DNA from: Panonychus citri
Lineage: Eukaryota; Arthropoda; Arachnida; Trombidiformes; Tetranychidae
DNA: 64,000 bases
Direction: 5' to 3'
NCBI RefSeq assembly: GCF_014898815.1
Contig: NW_026515516.1
Span: forward strand, 682,001 to 746,000
The notes beneath the pieces were generated by a model. That model saw nothing but the letters and a program-made list of their open reading frames with translations. It ran no database searches and had not been told where the DNA came from. Both the position numbers and the translations under genes were made by a program. Positions 11,954 to 20,744 of this stretch are shown here, one piece after another; within the stretch, counting starts at the first letter, position 1, and each line of letters opens with the position of its first letter.

Positions 11954-12009
11954 TCACCTTAAAATTTAACCAATAGAAGTTACCAGGTACCACGTGAGAG
12001 GTGGTACCT
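11954..12009 (+). repeat. 56-bp direct repeat with 12-bp hairpin, copy 1
   Basis: Identical, base for base, to 21,192-21,247 in the same orientation. It ends in a perfect 12-bp stem, ACCAGGTACCAC, with a 7-base loop and GTGGTACCTGGT (11,982-12,012; the last three bases lie just outside the repeat). It begins at the inner edge of the left inverted arm. It could be the last remnant of the LTRs, or a separate short element. LTRs longer than this could not be found. Confidence 0.7.
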
Positions 12010-12139
12010 GGTTTTGTATTTAAAATGGTGGCAACCAGTTTGTTGCAATTCGTCCGGGTAATGAAAGATCAACGTCCACGTTGATTTACAAATTAGTAAG
12101 ATTATTATAATTAATTAAGGATTAGTTAACATTAAATAT

Positions 12140-13485
12140 TGACTATTAAAATATGAAAGGTGTTAGTAATTAATGATGTCCATCCTGGAATTCCGATAAC
12201 CAATGTGAAATGTTCTGTCCGTTTTGACCATCTCTCGTACAATTTCGGCTGAAGGGTATATTGTGGTCTGTTAATTTTGTAATTCCATGTTTAAGGGTTA
12301 CTCAGAATCTCTTTCAGGGAATGACCAATAGTGACGTGTGAATCATCTTCATGTAGCTTTTGAAATTTGTAGAATAAGAATTTATCAATCGATACCAAAC
12401 CAATTGGTTGTTTACCTGGCCATAACTCTTGAAGATCAATATGTTGTATATTATAAACTCTTAGTCGAGCGGGTGTCAGTTGTAATTTTGTAGGTCCTCT
12501 TTCCTTGAGTTATTAATCGTCGTCCTCTAGAAATTTCTGCCACTTGCATTGAAATCTCGTCCAAAGTTAATCCTTTTGTTCATCATTTGATTATATTTGA
12601 TTTGATCATTGATTTGTAGTCCAGTGATTCGAGTTAATGGATTTACAATATGATGATTTTTCACCTGGGCATAATAAACAGTTTGGATACGTATTTCTGG
12701 GCTAAACCAACCGGATAAATGGACACTACCTACTCCACCATGACCATCTCCTTCAATGTCCAAAGCTAATGTTTCCTTTTTGTTTGTTTTAGGGCCGATT
12801 GGTACATAATTTTCTAATTGTTCGGGTATTGGGTTATTTAAATTTTTCCACCAAGGTTTTCCGCCATAAGCTGCTCGTAATTTACGTCGACGAAGTTTTC
12901 GTTGTTCTCTTACATAAGCATTTTTCTTTGATTTAGATTTTACAACGGCGGTTATGGTGACCTGATGATCGGTTTTGAAAGGAAGCTCGGGACAATTTTT
13001 ACGGAAGTGACCAAGTTCACTGCAGTATGAGCGATAATTAATTTTCATATGATCGGAGCGGAAACACAAAGAGCAATGATTTTCAGGTATTTGAATTAGT
13101 TGAATATGGGCAGAATTTCTGCTATTTTTATAATTTAATAATTCAGTGTATTGATTTAGTTTATGATGGGCCATTCGTATTTTATCAGGGTGATTAGCTG
13201 TTACTGTTAATTTAGTGTACTTATTCATCTCCTTCGGTGTTCCACTGATCTCATATTCAGGTGAAATAATTTCTGGTCTCCAAACATGGCCAAAGTAACT
13301 GGTGAATTTGGGTGCAAATATTGACAGTACAAGGAAACATTGTCTAAAAATTGCTTCTGATGGTGAGGTGAATGAAATTCGATCTATTTTAACTGCCTTT
13401 TGTCGTTGTTTTGCTTCCATTTTTTGTTGAAATGCTTCTAATTTAGGATTTGAGCTGCATAGTTATTTTCCCATCCTGACGCCAT
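12140..13485 (-). pseudogene. Retroelement accessory gene: zinc knuckles plus DEDDh exonuclease-like region
   Basis: The main open frame is 13,420-12,527. An upstream ATG at 13,485 (one frameshift away) sits right behind a splice-acceptor-like tract, and recognisable reading continues past 12,526 in other frames to about 12,140. Two CCHC zinc knuckles stand back to back near 13,085-13,000: the first has Tyr for its last Cys, the second Arg for its first Cys. A basic stretch (REQRKLRRRKLR) follows. Then LALDIEGDG and, 40 residues on, NPLTRITGL resemble the first acidic motif and TR(I/F)SG signature of REXO4/ISG20-type RNA exonucleases. Further on, a VSIDKFL block and GHSLKE match the last helix and the catalytic-His motif, without the final Asp. 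Family match is by eye. It is decayed, and the function in the element is unknown. Confidence 0.5.
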
Positions 13486-13510
13486 CCTATTTGTAAAGAG
13501 AGAGAAGAGA
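13486..13510 (-). promoter_or_regulatory. Splice-acceptor-like site before the accessory gene
   Basis: On the minus strand a pyrimidine tract (TTTTCTCTTCTCTCTCTTTA) leads to CAAATAG directly followed by GATGG, placing an AG one base before the accessory ATG. Such a site would let the accessory gene be expressed from a spliced subgenomic RNA, as env is in related elements. Inferred from sequence pattern only. Confidence 0.45.
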
Positions 13511-13536
13511 AAAGAAAAACTTAAATTATTCATTTA

Positions 13537-13673
13537 CCCCAAATCACCGGAGTTTGAATAATAAGATTTTTAGTTAATTGAATTCCCATCACCGGGAAAT
13601 AATTATATTTATTTGTCTCTGTTGTGTTTTTATCCCCATCACCGGGGTAATTAATTTACTGCCCCAGCACCGG
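13537..13673 (+). repeat. Cluster of four CCC-ATCACC-GGG palindromic motifs
   Basis: Between the env stop and the accessory gene the motif occurs at 13,537-13,550, 13,583-13,598 (TTCCCATCACCGGGAA), 13,634-13,647 (CCCCATCACCGGGG) and 13,662-13,673 (CCCCAGCACCGG). The core is an inverted repeat with a six-base centre. Further copies lie at 15,781-15,792, 18,116-18,127, 19,813-19,824 and 19,891-19,906, all inside the retroelement. Confidence 0.9.
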
Positions 13674-13687
13674 AGCTCGACTAAATT

Positions 13688-15350
13688 TTAGTAACACTGA
13701 TGTAGTGGAACGCTAGTTTCTGGTGTTTCATCTTTCTCTTTTCTTTTTTCGACAACAATTGAATTTATTGATCTCTTTCGAAATGGAATACATTTTAAAC
13801 CAATTAAGCAAGTAAGGAAACTAAGTGTGATGACTAATAGTATCCAGATCCATTGCGAGATATTTATTTTCCAATTGATTTTACGTTATTTATACTATTT
13901 TCTATTCTTGATTGAGCTTCATCAATTAATGTAAAATCGAGTGGTTCAATTTCCAATTCGTGAGATAATGGTTGAGTTAATCTAAGATTAATTGCGTGAG
14001 TGTGTTCTGAGACTGGCGAACCTTGACTAAGAATTTGAAATTTATGAACTGTATATTCTAGATCATCAATAGTAAAGTTAGTGCATTTTGACAATCTAAT
14101 CACACTGTTTGGGCAGATATATTTGATATTATTGTATAGAGTAATCGGGTGTCCTGCACAATGAATTAAATATTGTTCTCCCATCTGTTTAACTTGAATT
14201 GTTTCTGCATATGTGGTAACATTAGGGCTATTGCTGAAGCAAACTTCATTCTTCCAAAGTTCAATTTTCTTCAAGTTTTCTTTACAACTTGATACTTTCT
14301 TAAAGATAGGATTGTGACCTTTCAAATCCTTCTCACTAATCTCACAAAACCGATAATCTGTAATATTAACTAATACATATTCTGGGCCTTTATATGTAAC
14401 CTTACAAGTGTGTGTACTATTTTTATTGTATAATGTAAATGCATCTGCTTGAAATATTTGATTAGTTGTATCTCGTAAAAATGTTGTAAAATTTATCATC
14501 AATGTTGGAAATCTTTCGTTATTGTATACATTTACATTAACATTTTCAATTTCATCCAATGAACACTCTGGTACACAGATAAGATTAACCTTAAAAAATT
14601 TTAGAAAGTTCTTATCGATTCTTGGTATTGCTTCCCTAATTTTTCATTAAAGTGTTTTAATTGGTTAAGTTGGTTATTAGCTTGAGTTACAGTCTCGGCG
14701 GCTTGAAACGTTATTATTGATAAAGCTTGAGGTAATTTAGATAAGTCAAAGTTCACTTGAGATACTTGTTTGGTTACACTTAGTAATTGATCAAATTGTT
14801 TTTTTATTAGTTTTTTATATTCTTGATTTGATTCTGTGATAGAAACGAGTACTGGCTGTAAATCTGTGGTGGGAGTGAATATATGTTTATATAAATAGTT
14901 TACACCGCTAATCACAACTCCACCCACTACTATTGCGCTAGCTATTGTTCCCGTTGTAATTATTTCTCGTCTTATTTTTATTAGATTTTCTTCTGGTTTG
15001 GTTGTTATGTTCGGTATGTAACGGATAGGATCGATGTAATTTTTATCTATGAATGATGAACAATAATTTTCAAATTCTTTTAGTATTTTTTGAATTAATT
15101 CACACATCTGGAAAGATTGGTAATTTTCAGCACAAATGGTTAATTCAAGTCTTCTTTTATCTGTATTTAAAATAATTGGAATCTCTTTACATAGGTTTGA
15201 AAATGCCAATATTACAGAGATTTCTTTAGCTGATTTTCGTGGGTGATAATTGGTCTTTCTCCATAGAATAGGTTCACCACTAATGAAAGGAGAAATTTCC
15301 AGCATCTCTACTCGTGTAAGTATGCTTAAAATTGTTACTAAATTAATTAA
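13688..15350 (-). pseudogene. Env-like glycoprotein gene, broken by frameshifts
   Basis: Three open segments lie in series. The first (15,350-14,601) is in the same frame as pol, with no stop between them. It begins with a hydrophobic, signal-like stretch (NLINLVTILSILTRV). It has a basic KIRR site before a long hydrophobic run, which could be a cleavage site and fusion peptide, then a helical heptad-like region. The second (14,559-13,864) is Cys-rich with several N-glycosylation sequons, as in errantivirus envelope ectodomains. The third, in another frame (about 13,855-13,688), is a hydrophobic membrane anchor (ILLVITLSFLTCLIGL) with a charged tail. Two frameshifts, near 14,600-14,640 and 13,860, separate the parts, so no complete protein can be made. 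Assignment as an envelope protein is by layout, not by a database match. Confidence 0.7.
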
Positions 15351-18083
15351 ATTTCTATGAAAGTACGGCTTGAGTTGATTACTATGGGCTCGTCTCATTT
15401 TTTCCTTTTTATCGGTTCGTAATATTTTATAAGTGGTTTCTCCTTGTTTCTCTATCACTTTATATGGTCCTTTAAATTTTTGCTTCAGTTTCTTTGGTCC
15501 CTGAAATTGTTTGTACATTACTTCATCTCCTACTTGATAAGTTCGTAATTTCTTTCGATCATGTTGTATTTTTTGATTTTCTTTTGAGTTTAAAGAGTAA
15601 AGTTTTGCTTGATCATAAATTTCAGGCCATTTTTTGATTGTTGATCTTAAATCTGAGGGTAGTTGCTTGAACTTTGGATTGTTAATTATAATATCTATAG
15701 GTAATTTTGGTTGACGACCATATAGTAGATAAAAGGGTGATGCTTTTGTAGATTGATTAATACTTGTATTATAAGCGAATCCCATCACCGGGATTAGATC
15801 GCTCCATTTTCTAGTATTTTCTTTTTTGCAATAATGTGTCAACATCGAACAAAGGGTTTGATTTACCTTTTCGGTTAGTCCGTTAGTTGCTGGGTGATAA
15901 GCAGTTGAAAATGACCATTTACTTTCAAAGAATATTTTAATTTGTTCAACTACTGAAGAAATAAAATTTCTACCTTGATCTGAGACAATTGTTCGAGGAC
16001 AACCGTGTCGAAGAAAAATAGAATCGATTAGAAAATTTGCTGTAGATTCTGCTGTCATATCTTTTATCGCTTTCACTTCCACCCATCTAGTGAAATAATC
16101 GGTACATACTATAATATAATTATTTTTATGTGATGTTGGGAAAGGACCAATTAAATCGATACCAATTTTATCGAAAGCATTATTGACAATTATTGATTTT
16201 AAAGGGGCCTCTAATGTGCCACTGCCTCTCTTATCTAATTGGCATGTTAAACAACTTCTAACATAATTAGTTATATCTCTACTCATCTGCGGCCACCAAT
16301 ATTGTTGTTTGATTTTATTGTAAGTTGAGAAGATCCCTGGGTGACCGGACAAAGTTGAATCATGATATTCATGTAAAATTTGTTTTATTAATCTTTTAGG
16401 TATAACTATATTCCAACTCTCACCATAATGATTAATAGTCAGGCGATATAATAGATTGTCTTTTACTTTATATTTTGAAATTATCTTTCTCTCTTTTGGC
16501 TCTAAATAAGTGAAATTCTCTAATTGGTCAACTATTTTAATTATTTTTGGATCTTTTCTTTGCTCATCAACAAGATTTATTTTCTCTTCAATGATTTGGG
16601 TAACTAATAAGGTGAATAACTCTTCACATTCATCTTTTTGATCATCATAAACAATATCACCAATTGGGTATCGTGATAAACAATCAGCATCAGCATGAGT
16701 TTTTCCTGATTTATATTTAACTGTAAAATCAAATGATTGTAGAGCCATTGCATAACGTTGTAATCGAGCGGGAAGAACCTTTTTTGAATGAATATGACAT
16801 AAAGCACAATGGTCAGTTACTACTTCGAATTTAATTCCCTCTAAATAGACTTGAAATTTTTGTACTGCCCAAACAATGGCCAAGCATTCCTTATCGGAAA
16901 CCGGGTAATGTAATTCTGCTCCTCTCAATATTCGAGAGGCGAATCCAACTGGATGATAACCGTTCTCATCTCTTTGTAATAAAATTGCACCTAAACCGTA
17001 ACCTGAAGCATCCACTCGTAATTGTGTTTCTTTAGTTGGATCATAATGAGCAAGAACTGGTGGAGTGGTAAGTTTCAATTTTAACTCATTAAAAGCATTT
17101 TCCTGATCTGGACCCCAATTGAAAGGTAAATCTTTTCTAGTTAAATTGGTCAGGGGTCTAGCGATATTAGCAAAGTCTTTGATGAACCTGCGGTAATAAG
17201 AGCATAGAGCAACAAATGATTTAATATCTCTTACTGTCTTTGGGGTAGGAAACTGTTGTACTTTAATTATTTTTTCTGGATCGACTTGTTGACCACTTTC
17301 ACTAATAACATGACCTAAAAATAAAATTTTTCTTTTCAAGAAAGAACATTTATTAGGTTTTAACGTTAATCCTGCATTTTGAAGTCTTACAAATATTTTT
17401 TCTAATTTATTTAGATGCTCTTCTTCTGTTTCGGAATAAATTAATAGATCGTCAATGAATACTAGACAAGTGTTGTAAATCAGTCCGCTTAATACTACAC
17501 TCATCATTCTCATAAATGACGAAGGAGCATTTGCCAATCCAAACGGAAGACGAGTGTATTCATATAACCCGCTTGGGGTGACAAAAGCCGTTTTGGGCTG
17601 ATCCTTTGGATCCATTGCCATTTGGTGATACCCTGATCTCAAGTCTAATAATGTGTAAAGTTTCATTCCTCTAAGACTATCTAAATAATCTTGAATATTT
17701 GGTAAAGGAATTTTATCTTTGACTGTAATCTCATTTAATTTTCGATAATCAACACACAATCTCATTTCTGTTGTTCCTTTTTTTGATACTAAGACGATTG
17801 GAGAGGACCATGGTGAACAAGAAGGTATGACGATTCCATCATCTATTAATTCATTTATTGATTTTTCTACTATGTTTCTTTTTAAGTCTGACATTCGATA
17901 CGATTTCTGAGCTATTGGTGGGTGATTCCCCGTATTAATTTGATGAGAGTAAACATTGGAAAAGCCTAATTCTTTTGATGTTGCTGCAAACACACACCGA
18001 TATTTAGTTATTAATTCATTGAGTTTTTCTCGAGTAGTTAATTTTATTTGATCATTAATTTCAAGTTTTAATTCATTCATCAC
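14601..18083 (-). CDS. pol: Retroelement Pol: RT, RNase H and integrase, running on into env
   Basis: An uninterrupted frame of 1160 codons. The RT core spans about residues 60-250: LLDLRSGYHQ, LPFGLANAPSSF and the catalytic FIDDLLIYS (Asp 211/212). RNase H spans about 350-470 (LRVDASGYGLGA; Glu 399; TDH; HADADCLSR). Integrase has an HHCC zinc finger (His 574, His 581, Cys 611, Cys 614), then the DD35E triad Asp 643 (GIDLIGPFP), Asp 702 (VSDQGRNF) and Glu 738, and a C-terminal beta domain to about residue 907. The protease lies upstream in a different frame. From about residue 912 the frame continues into the env-like sequence without a stop, unusual because env is normally separate or spliced. 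The first Met is taken from the open frame; the true product would be a Gag-Pol polyprotein. Confidence 0.96.
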   Translation of the reverse strand: MMNELKLEINDQIKLTTREKLNELITKYRCVFAATSKELGFSNVYSHQINTGNHPPIAQKSYRMSDLKRNIVEKSINELIDDGIVIPSCSPWSSPIVLVSKKGTTEMRLCVDYRKLNEITVKDKIPLPNIQDYLDSLRGMKLYTLLDLRSGYHQMAMDPKDQPKTAFVTPSGLYEYTRLPFGLANAPSSFMRMMSVVLSGLIYNTCLVFIDDLLIYSETEEEHLNKLEKIFVRLQNAGLTLKPNKCSFLKRKILFLGHVISESGQQVDPEKIIKVQQFPTPKTVRDIKSFVALCSYYRRFIKDFANIARPLTNLTRKDLPFNWGPDQENAFNELKLKLTTPPVLAHYDPTKETQLRVDASGYGLGAILLQRDENGYHPVGFASRILRGAELHYPVSDKECLAIVWAVQKFQVYLEGIKFEVVTDHCALCHIHSKKVLPARLQRYAMALQSFDFTVKYKSGKTHADADCLSRYPIGDIVYDDQKDECEELFTLLVTQIIEEKINLVDEQRKDPKIIKIVDQLENFTYLEPKERKIISKYKVKDNLLYRLTINHYGESWNIVIPKRLIKQILHEYHDSTLSGHPGIFSTYNKIKQQYWWPQMSRDITNYVRSCLTCQLDKRGSGTLEAPLKSIIVNNAFDKIGIDLIGPFPTSHKNNYIIVCTDYFTRWVEVKAIKDMTAESTANFLIDSIFLRHGCPRTIVSDQGRNFISSVVEQIKIFFESKWSFSTAYHPATNGLTEKVNQTLCSMLTHYCKKENTRKWSDLIPVMGFAYNTSINQSTKASPFYLLYGRQPKLPIDIIINNPKFKQLPSDLRSTIKKWPEIYDQAKLYSLNSKENQKIQHDRKKLRTYQVGDEVMYKQFQGPKKLKQKFKGPYKVIEKQGETTYKILRTDKKEKMRRAHSNQLKPYFHRNLINLVTILSILTRVEMLEISPFISGEPILWRKTNYHPRKSAKEISVILAFSNLCKEIPIILNTDKRRLELTICAENYQSFQMCELIQKILKEFENYCSSFIDKNYIDPIRYIPNITTKPEENLIKIRREIITTGTIASAIVVGGVVISGVNYLYKHIFTPTTDLQPVLVSITESNQEYKKLIKKQFDQLLSVTKQVSQVNFDLSKLPQALSIITFQAAETVTQANNQLNQLKHFNEKLGKQYQESIRTF

Positions 18084-18399
18084 GTTGTTGATATAAATTG
18101 TTTCATTATTTTCTTCCCCATCACCGGAGACTGAAAATAATGATGATAAACTAATTGTTGATGAATGAATTTTTCTGTTGTTATTGATGACAATTTTATC
18201 AAATCTAAGGTTGATTCATAATCTGAAGAAACAATTGACGAGGTCGTTAATGGTTTTTTTTCTTGCTTTAAAAGTTAAATCTAATTTTTCAAATTCAGTG
18301 GAATTATTAACTTTCTCCTTTTACAATCAATAAAAAATTGACCTGTTTCTAAAATATTTTGTCCGATTATTGCTTCAATTCCTGCGGTAAATGTCAACA

Positions 18400-18620
18400 A
18401 TTATCATTGGTGATTTCAATTCAAGTAGTTGCTCCATCTGAAATTTCTAATTTAATATAACTTTCACCAAGAACATTTAAAGGTTTATTTCAGCTGTTAA
18501 ATGAAATGGACCTTTATAATCATGAAATTTGAGAACTAATCGATCAGCTAATTTCTTGGATAATAATGACACTTCAGCTCCTGTATCGACTAAGCAATCT
18601 ACGTATTGGTTTTAATTTTT
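18400..18620 (-). pseudogene. Retroelement aspartic protease remnant
   Basis: Minus strand at about 18,610-18,490 reads a retropepsin-like segment with the active-site motif VDTGAEVSLLS (codons near 18,590-18,560). The flanks are broken by frameshifts, so the domain is not continuous with pol. The order gag-protease-RT fits gypsy elements. Confidence 0.75.
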
Positions 18621-18639
18621 GTGAAAATAAGTTGATTTT

Positions 18640-19930
18640 TTCTTTAAATAGATTTGATATTATAGAGTTAGAAAGTTTGGTTTCTTCATCTTCATATTCA
18701 GTGTAAACTGTTTTTACTACTTTTGTTTTTCATTCAGTTGATGGTGAACGTGATCGTGATCGGGGTCTTCCTCTGCCCTGTGGGTGAGAAGAACCCTGTC
18801 TAGGTCTACCTCTTGGTCTAGGACTCAATGATTTGTTTCTTTTAGATTTTGATGGAGGATTATTATAATTCTCTGGGTGGACGCATTGAACGAGGAGGAG
18901 ATCTACTCAAATTCCTATTCAAATACCATGGTTGCTTTCTATTATCTTGTGATTGAGCCTGTGCTCTAATTATTATCTTTAGATGTTGATGGACTTTGAT
19001 TGGTCCACCCAATACTTTTACGTTCATTGTATTGCTCAGCTAATCGAGGGCACTCATTTTTTATAGCATATTGCAACCATAACTAATGATTTGTTGATTG
19101 TTATCTTGTTTCTGATTGTTGGATGGGTAATTATTGTTTCGATAATTGTTATCTCTGTAGTTTTCTAAAACTATTTCGAAAACCTCTGGGTCTAAAATAA
19201 TTGCTTCCATAATCATTTTTATTTCGAAAATTTCTCTTTCCTTCTTTTCATATCATGTTGAAAGGTTAAGCAATCTAATCTCTCAGTTATTTGTTGTAAA
19301 TGTTGAGACAAAGCGGTAATGTATTTTTAATTGTTCATTCTTCTGCTCAGACAAATCATCATTTTTAGATAAAGTTGATCTTTCAGCTAAGGTTACCTTA
19401 GTAATAAAATCAGGGAAGAATCTCGGTTAGTAAATCTAATTGTGTTCAAATATTAGCTCTTAAACCTCTGTCAATGAAACTATTTACCAATTCCTCTTGC
19501 ATTTCAGGGTTAATTCGTCTGCATAGATCTCTCACCTCATAAGAATAAGAAATGGCTGATTGGTTTGATCTTTGTTTTTATTATTCAATTCTTTGATTTA
19601 ATTTTTCTGTACCCTAGGCTAAATCAGAAACTAATTTAATTTTTAGTTCTTCAAATGGTCGTATCGCATCACCAGTTAATGGTTTTATTCTACACCTGTA
19701 CCATCTACTGGCTGTTCCTAATAAATAGGCTAAAGCTTTTAATTTAATATTTTCATCCCAATCAAGGCAACTGCTGACTCAAAATGGTCTAACCAATCAA
19801 GTAAATCCTCATCCCCATCACCGGAGAAGTTAGGGGTATGTAACTGTTGATTAACTGTAGAGCTTAACTTGTTTTTCTTTTCTTTACTAATTCCCATCAC
19901 CGGGAATGGTAAAGTATTATCATTATCCAT
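18640..19930 (-). pseudogene. gag: Retroelement gag remnant
   Basis: Starts at the ATG at 19,930 (MDNDNTLPFP) and is interrupted by several stops and frameshifts. Segments in different frames still read like a gypsy capsid: DLLDWLDHFESAVALIG, then LAYLLGTASRWYRCRI, then LCRRINPEMQEELVNSFIDR, followed by Arg/Pro/Ser-rich sequence. Two copies of the CCCATCACCGGG motif fall in the first 120 bp of the gene. Confidence 0.8.
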
Positions 19931-20143
19931 TTAAGGTTTGAAATGTGTCTCAATGTATAATTGATTTAATTTAATTATGAACCAAATTGCTAGGGTTATA
20001 AATGGAGAGAGGAAACACAATAACTTGATTATTGTGATTGTATTGAAATAAATTTCAAAATTAAATATTTTTTCACTGATTCTCAGTTCTCTCTCATCAA
20101 TAAGTACACTATTAACATTTAATTCAAAATATCCTTTGTTCAT

Positions 20144-20744
20144 ATCAACAATAACAGATGCATATAAAACATAACCAACAACAGAAGGTCTTACACATTT
20201 TCTTAATCAATACTTATTTTAATATTTTACCAAATTCAGTTCAATTTCATGCAATTAGTAATAAATTGATAATAAAGTTTCCTTTGATTCTGTCCAATTT
20301 GATTAATTGGTAGTTCAGTTCAATGATTAAGTGATAATTAAGTTCAATTCGATTCGATTCAGTTCAATTTGATTAATTGATAATTCAATTCAATGATTAA
20401 ATTACCTTTGATTCAATTAAATTACCTTTTATTCAGTTTAATGATTGATTGCTTAGTTGATTAATTCTATTGATGATTGTCTTTAATTAATTCTGTTGAT
20501 GATTCTCTTTAATTAATTCTGTTGATGATTCATGACTTTACATTTATCAATTGCTTTGATTTTGTAATTGTCTATTCAGATGATAATTTCAGAATTTAAG
20601 TATCATCATCATCATTTCTATTCCTTTATCACTCTATCATGATTTAGCAATTATAATTAATTGATTAAGTTATTAATCATATTGAATTTATTAGTTGTAT
20701 AATTATCTATCTGATTAACCGAAGGTATTAATATAATTTTAATG
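20144..20744. other. AT-rich leader-like region upstream of gag
   Basis: No coding sequence. The DNA is dominated by degenerate TTCAATTTGATTAATTG-like words and, at 20,460-20,535, three tandem copies of a ~25-bp unit (core ATTAATTCTGTTGATGATT). By position this would be the 5' leader or U5 region of the retroelement, but no primer-binding site or LTR could be identified. Confidence 0.45.

Larger units (their letters stand above)
12012..20143 (-). mobile_element. Degenerate gypsy-type (Ty3/Metaviridae) retroelement with env and an extra 3' gene
   Basis: Minus-strand gene order is gag, protease, RT, RNase H, integrase, env-like, then an accessory gene. Integrase lies downstream of RT/RNase H, which places it in the Ty3/gypsy group; the env-like gene resembles the errantivirus layout. 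Pol is open over 1160 codons, while gag, the protease region, env and the 3' gene contain frameshifts and stops, so the copy is not intact. Clear LTRs were not found; only a 56-bp direct repeat flanks the region. Three tandem copies of a ~25-bp unit (20,460-20,535) sit upstream of gag and might be leader or promoter repeats. Ends are approximate. Confidence 0.9.
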
